NCBI GenBank assembly: GCA_024743015.1
Contig: JANSXJ010000033.1
Span: 1-17,442 of the forward strand
DNA from: Hyphomonas sp.
GTDB taxonomy: Bacteria > Pseudomonadota > Alphaproteobacteria > Caulobacterales > Hyphomonadaceae
Reading direction: 5' to 3'
Length of the DNA stretch: 17,442 bases
In this document: positions 14,358-17,442 of the stretch, one piece after another
How positions within the stretch are numbered: the stretch's first letter is position 1
How the letters are laid out: every line of letters starts with the position of its first letter
Program-made: the position numbers and the translations under genes
Notes under the pieces: generated by a model
The model's input: the letters and a program-made list of their open reading frames with translations, nothing else
Told to the model about the DNA's origin: nothing
Database searches by the model: none

Positions 14358-17300
14358 TTATTCCGCTGGCGCAGGCTGCGCGTGACCGCCGCTTGTGCCA
14401 ATCAGCTCTTCGCTGTCGATTGTGACTTCCCCGGAATAGGACTCGCCGATCTTGCGATATGGACGCCCGACCCAGCTCCACCGGAACACGCGCCCGATCT
14501 CGACGCCAACTGCGTAGAGAGTCGGAACGAGCAGCAGAGATACGAAGATTGCAAACGCCACCGCATACCCAAGCGAAATGACCATCGGCTTGAGGAATTG
14601 CGCCTGCATCGACCGCTCGGCGATCAAAGGCAGGATGCCGACAAATGTCGTGACCGAGGTCAGCAGGATCGGCCGGAACCGAGACACACCCGCATCGACG
14701 AGCGCTTGCACCGCTCCGACACCCTCTTCCCGTTTTCGATTCACGAAATCCACGAGGACAAGGTTATCATTGATCACCACCCCGGCGGCAGCCGCAATCC
14801 CGAAGATCGAGAACATGGCCATGGAGGTGCCTGTAATCGCGTGCCCAAGGATCGCTCCCGTCAGCGCGAACGGAATCGCGGTCATCAACAGGAGCGGCTG
14901 CGCATAAGAGCGGAACGCAATGGCGAGCACGATGTACATGCAGACAATCGCGCCGACCGCCAGCATGTTGAGCTCGCGGAAGAAGCGCTGTTCTTCCTCG
15001 AATCCGCCAGCCGCACCGCGCTCAATATCCGGGAATTGCTTCTCAAACTCAGGCCAGAAATTGACATTCATATCGGCCATAACCTGGTTACGTCCGCCAT
15101 CACCTTTGACTTCGGCATATACGGAAACCGAACGGGTCCGGTTGCGGCGAAGGATACGATTGATCCCCGGCGCGTAAGTGAACTCTGCGACCTGCGTCAG
15201 CGGAAGCTCGCGGCCATCGGCGGTTCGGATGCGTAGATTGTCCAGGCTGTCGAGATCAGTCCGTGCGGATTTCGGCAGACGAACCATGACGCGCACGTCT
15301 TCGCCGTCACGTGGAAGACGCTGAACTTCCTCGCCAAAATAAGCCTGTCTGACCTGTCTCGAGACATCGGCCAGCGTCACGCCGAGCGCCTCCGCGCCTG
15401 GCTTCAATTCGATCCGAAGTTCGTCTGCAGCGGCGGTGAGATTGTCGCCAATATCATATGCGGCAGCATAAGTGGCGAGCTGTTCCTGCACCACGGCGGA
15501 CGCTTCTCGCAGCCGGTCCAGATTCTCATGGTTCAGCGCAAACCGAATACCGGTATCATTCTCGTTATCAGTGAAATCGAACTCGATTTCCTCGGCGTCT
15601 TGAATCGGGCCCACCAGCTCTCGGATCGTCTCGGAGATCTCTCGGGTCGACAAGAGCTCTGGCCGATTCTCCGGAGGCACCAGGCCAATCCAAGCCTGGA
15701 CGCTGCTATTTGATGCAACGATCGAAGCGCCTTCAATGACCCCGCCCTGATAGTCTCCTACCGTTCGGTTGATCTCGCCGTTCCATTTTGCGTCAAGTTG
15801 AGCTTTCGCCGTCGTCACACCGGCGGCAAGCTGATCTCGAACCTGAAGCGTCCGCGAGAACGGAGTACCGTCCGGCATATCGATCTCGACCTGCACCAGA
15901 TCGCTTTCAATCTCGGGCATGAACTTGAACGGTACGATGCGATTGCCCACGAGCATGATTGCGAACGCGAAAACGATGAAGAAGAAGACGATTGTCGCGT
16001 AGCGCATGCGTAGAGCGAACTCGAGCACCGGTTTGTAGACATGCTGCGCGAACCAAAGCAAGCTGTCAGCTATGCGCTGTTGGAACCGCGCCAGCGCGTT
16101 CTGCTTGGTCTTGTCCTCTTTCTTCATGTGCGACAAGTGCGCTGGCAGGATGAACATACATTCGATGATCGAGAAGACGAGCGAGGCAATAACCACAAAG
16201 GTGATCTGCTGGGTGAACGCGCGGGTTGGCCCGGTCAGCAATGCCCATGGCGCAAATGCGATAATCGTCGTGATGACGCCGAACACGACGGGCTTGAGCA
16301 CCATCTGGGTGCCAACAATCGCGGCATCGAGGCCTTCCCTTCGTCCACTTTCCACCTCTCGGTGAATGTTCTCCCCGACCACAATGGCATCGTCGACGAT
16401 GACCCCGATCACGAGCAGAACGGCGAAGGTTGAGAGCACGTTCCAAGACACGCCGAACAGAGGCATCAGCATAATTCCGCCTGCGAAGGCCGTGATGATG
16501 CCGATCGTCACCCAGAAGGCCACAATCGGTCGCAGGAACAGGATCAGTACCAGCATCACCAGAACCGCACCGAGCAGCGCCGACTCTGAAATCAGCTTCA
16601 TGCGCGCCTGGAAGGGTTGTGAATTGTCCCAGAGAATGTCGATCTGCATACCACCGGGAAGGATGCCGGAGGCTGGATTGTTGGCGCGCTCGATATAGTC
16701 GCGGAAATTGTTGGCGTAGGTGACAATGTCCATCTTGTCCGGCTGAACCACCATGACAAACGCTGTCGGGCGATTGTCGAATGTGGCGTCGAGGTCGGCA
16801 TCGATGAACCCGTCGATCACTTCAGCGACATCCCCAACGCGGATCGTCCCTTGCGCATTGGACTGGCGCACGATGATGTTTTCGAATTGCTCTTTCGTAT
16901 CAGCGAGCGCCCGGGATGAGATGGAAACATCGCCAACGCTGGAGCGAATTTGGCCGCCCGAAGAATTGAGCGACGATTGCCGGATCGCCTGAGCGACCTC
17001 CGAAAAGCTCAAATTGTACTGGCGTAGCGCATTCTCGGAGACTTCAATCGAAACTTCCTCAGGCAGCGTTGCCTGCAAGACGGCGAGTTCACCACCGCTG
17101 ATCTCGGCAATATCGTCGCGCACATCGTCAGCGACACGCTTCAAGGTCAGCTGATCCACATCCCCGTGAATCGCCATTCCGAAGTACCAGTCGCGCTGCT
17201 CCCAGCGCTGAACCTGCGGCTGGAATGCGGCCTGCGGCAGGTTATTGATCTGATCGACCCGCAGTTTGATCTCATCGATGAAGACCTGCATGTCGATATC

Positions 17301-17442
17301 GTCGCGACCGCGAATATTGACCACCGCGAAGCTTTCGCGCGCGACCGATGTGATGCGATCCAGTCCGTCAATATCTGCAACGGCTTCCTCGATCCGGGTG
17401 ATGATCTGCTCTTCGACATCCTGGGGAGACGCGCCGTTCCAC
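14358..17442 (-). CDS. RND efflux transporter permease (AcrB-like, HAE-1 type), 5' end off the right edge
   Basis: This is the inner-membrane proton-driven pump of a tripartite efflux complex, exporting drugs or other amphiphiles with a periplasmic adaptor and an outer-membrane channel. The frame stays open to the right edge: before the GTG at 17324, 39 further codons read as the typical N-terminal porter sequence (WNGASPQDVEEQ...GLDRITSVARESFAVV), so that GTG is not the start. About 1027 residues are visible; roughly the first 45 are missing. The proton-relay Asp pair is in GVIVDDAIVVGENI (TM4, bases 16389-16394). TM segments occur in two sets around the two large periplasmic loops. In TM10 the AcrB lysine (Lys 940) is replaced in VVINDNLVLVDF (bases 14763-14771). 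The adaptor gene probably lies just beyond the right edge. Substrates cannot be told from the sequence. Confidence 0.95.
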   Translation of the reverse strand, partial: WNGASPQDVEEQIITRIEEAVADIDGLDRITSVARESFAVVNIRGRDDIDMQVFIDEIKLRVDQINNLPQAAFQPQVQRWEQRDWYFGMAIHGDVDQLTLKRVADDVRDDIAEISGGELAVLQATLPEEVSIEVSENALRQYNLSFSEVAQAIRQSSLNSSGGQIRSSVGDVSISSRALADTKEQFENIIVRQSNAQGTIRVGDVAEVIDGFIDADLDATFDNRPTAFVMVVQPDKMDIVTYANNFRDYIERANNPASGILPGGMQIDILWDNSQPFQARMKLISESALLGAVLVMLVLILFLRPIVAFWVTIGIITAFAGGIMLMPLFGVSWNVLSTFAVLLVIGVIVDDAIVVGENIHREVESGRREGLDAAIVGTQMVLKPVVFGVITTIIAFAPWALLTGPTRAFTQQITFVVIASLVFSIIECMFILPAHLSHMKKEDKTKQNALARFQQRIADSLLWFAQHVYKPVLEFALRMRYATIVFFFIVFAFAIMLVGNRIVPFKFMPEIESDLVQVEIDMPDGTPFSRTLQVRDQLAAGVTTAKAQLDAKWNGEINRTVGDYQGGVIEGASIVASNSSVQAWIGLVPPENRPELLSTREISETIRELVGPIQDAEEIEFDFTDNENDTGIRFALNHENLDRLREASAVVQEQLATYAAAYDIGDNLTAAADELRIELKPGAEALGVTLADVSRQVRQAYFGEEVQRLPRDGEDVRVMVRLPKSARTDLDSLDNLRIRTADGRELPLTQVAEFTYAPGINRILRRNRTRSVSVYAEVKGDGGRNQVMADMNVNFWPEFEKQFPDIERGAAGGFEEEQRFFRELNMLAVGAIVCMYIVLAIAFRSYAQPLLLMTAIPFALTGAILGHAITGTSMAMFSIFGIAAAAGVVINDNLVLVDFVNRKREEGVGAVQALVDAGVSRFRPILLTSVTTFVGILPLIAERSMQAQFLKPMVISLGYAVAFAIFVSLLLVPTLYAVGVEIGRVFRWSWVGRPYRKIGESYSGEVTIDSEELIGTSGGHAQPAPAE

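Noticed and set aside
14307..15236. 309-codon plus-strand frame opposite the RND permease, full of Arg, His and Asp
   Set aside because: The opposite strand encodes clearly conserved RND sequence; the composition is typical of an antisense shadow frame and no family is recognisable.
17322..17324. GTG at 17324 as the start of the RND permease
   Set aside because: The frame continues upstream to the window edge with conserved RND N-terminal porter sequence; the true start is outside the window.
1..17442. Defence system, prophage, insertion sequence, CRISPR or RNA gene
   Set aside because: No transposase, integrase, direct-repeat array, cloverleaf or other such signal was seen on either strand; gene content is housekeeping and envelope.

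Overview
The window looks like ordinary chromosome from an alphaproteobacterium, most likely the Hyphomonadaceae/Maricaulales/Caulobacterales neighbourhood. This rests on moderate-to-high GC, the gene complement (single-chain indolepyruvate ferredoxin oxidoreductase next to an Lrp/AsnC regulator, M13 lipoprotein peptidase, TadG-like von Willebrand protein, DUF2332 and DUF1801 proteins) and a cluster of GANTC (CcrM-type) sites. The taxon is an inference from recognition, not a search. I see no tRNA or rRNA, CRISPR array, insertion sequence, prophage or attachment site. There is no gene-free stretch longer than about 175 bases.

Layout from the left. On the minus strand, the first codons of a gene leave the left edge (1-20); before it comes a membrane-anchored hypothetical protein with a long acidic tail (63-1085), and before that thyA (1191-1985). 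A 171-base divergent region with three GANTC sites separates thyA from a plus-strand TadG-like protein (2157-3911). A strong two-way terminator (3938-3971) serves this gene and the convergent 1152-residue indolepyruvate ferredoxin oxidoreductase (3993-7451, minus). That gene is divergent from an Lrp/AsnC regulator (7580-8074, plus). Both start at TTG, and the 128 bases between them hold inverted repeats that could be the regulator's operators. The regulator overlaps a serine-hydrolase (beta-lactamase fold) lipoprotein gene (8058-9260, plus).

From 9254 to the right edge everything is on the minus strand. In transcription order: an RND efflux permease open at the right edge (14358-17442), an M13 zinc metallopeptidase lipoprotein (12126-14315) ending at a terminator (12076-12104), a DUF1801 protein (11618-11998), a thiolase (10325-11506) and a DUF2332 protein (9254-10318). 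The DUF2332 frame continues the thiolase frame beyond a single TAG codon.

Functions: nucleotide synthesis (ThyA), aryl-pyruvate/amino-acid catabolism with a likely local amino-acid-responsive regulator, acyl-CoA thiolysis or condensation, and envelope work (efflux pump, two lipoprotein hydrolases, a surface or pilus-linked vWA protein). I do not see a convincing new multi-gene system. The most unusual items are within single proteins: a beta-sandwich-like module splitting the vWA domain of the TadG-like protein, and an EF-hand calcium loop next to the active-site region of the M13 peptidase.
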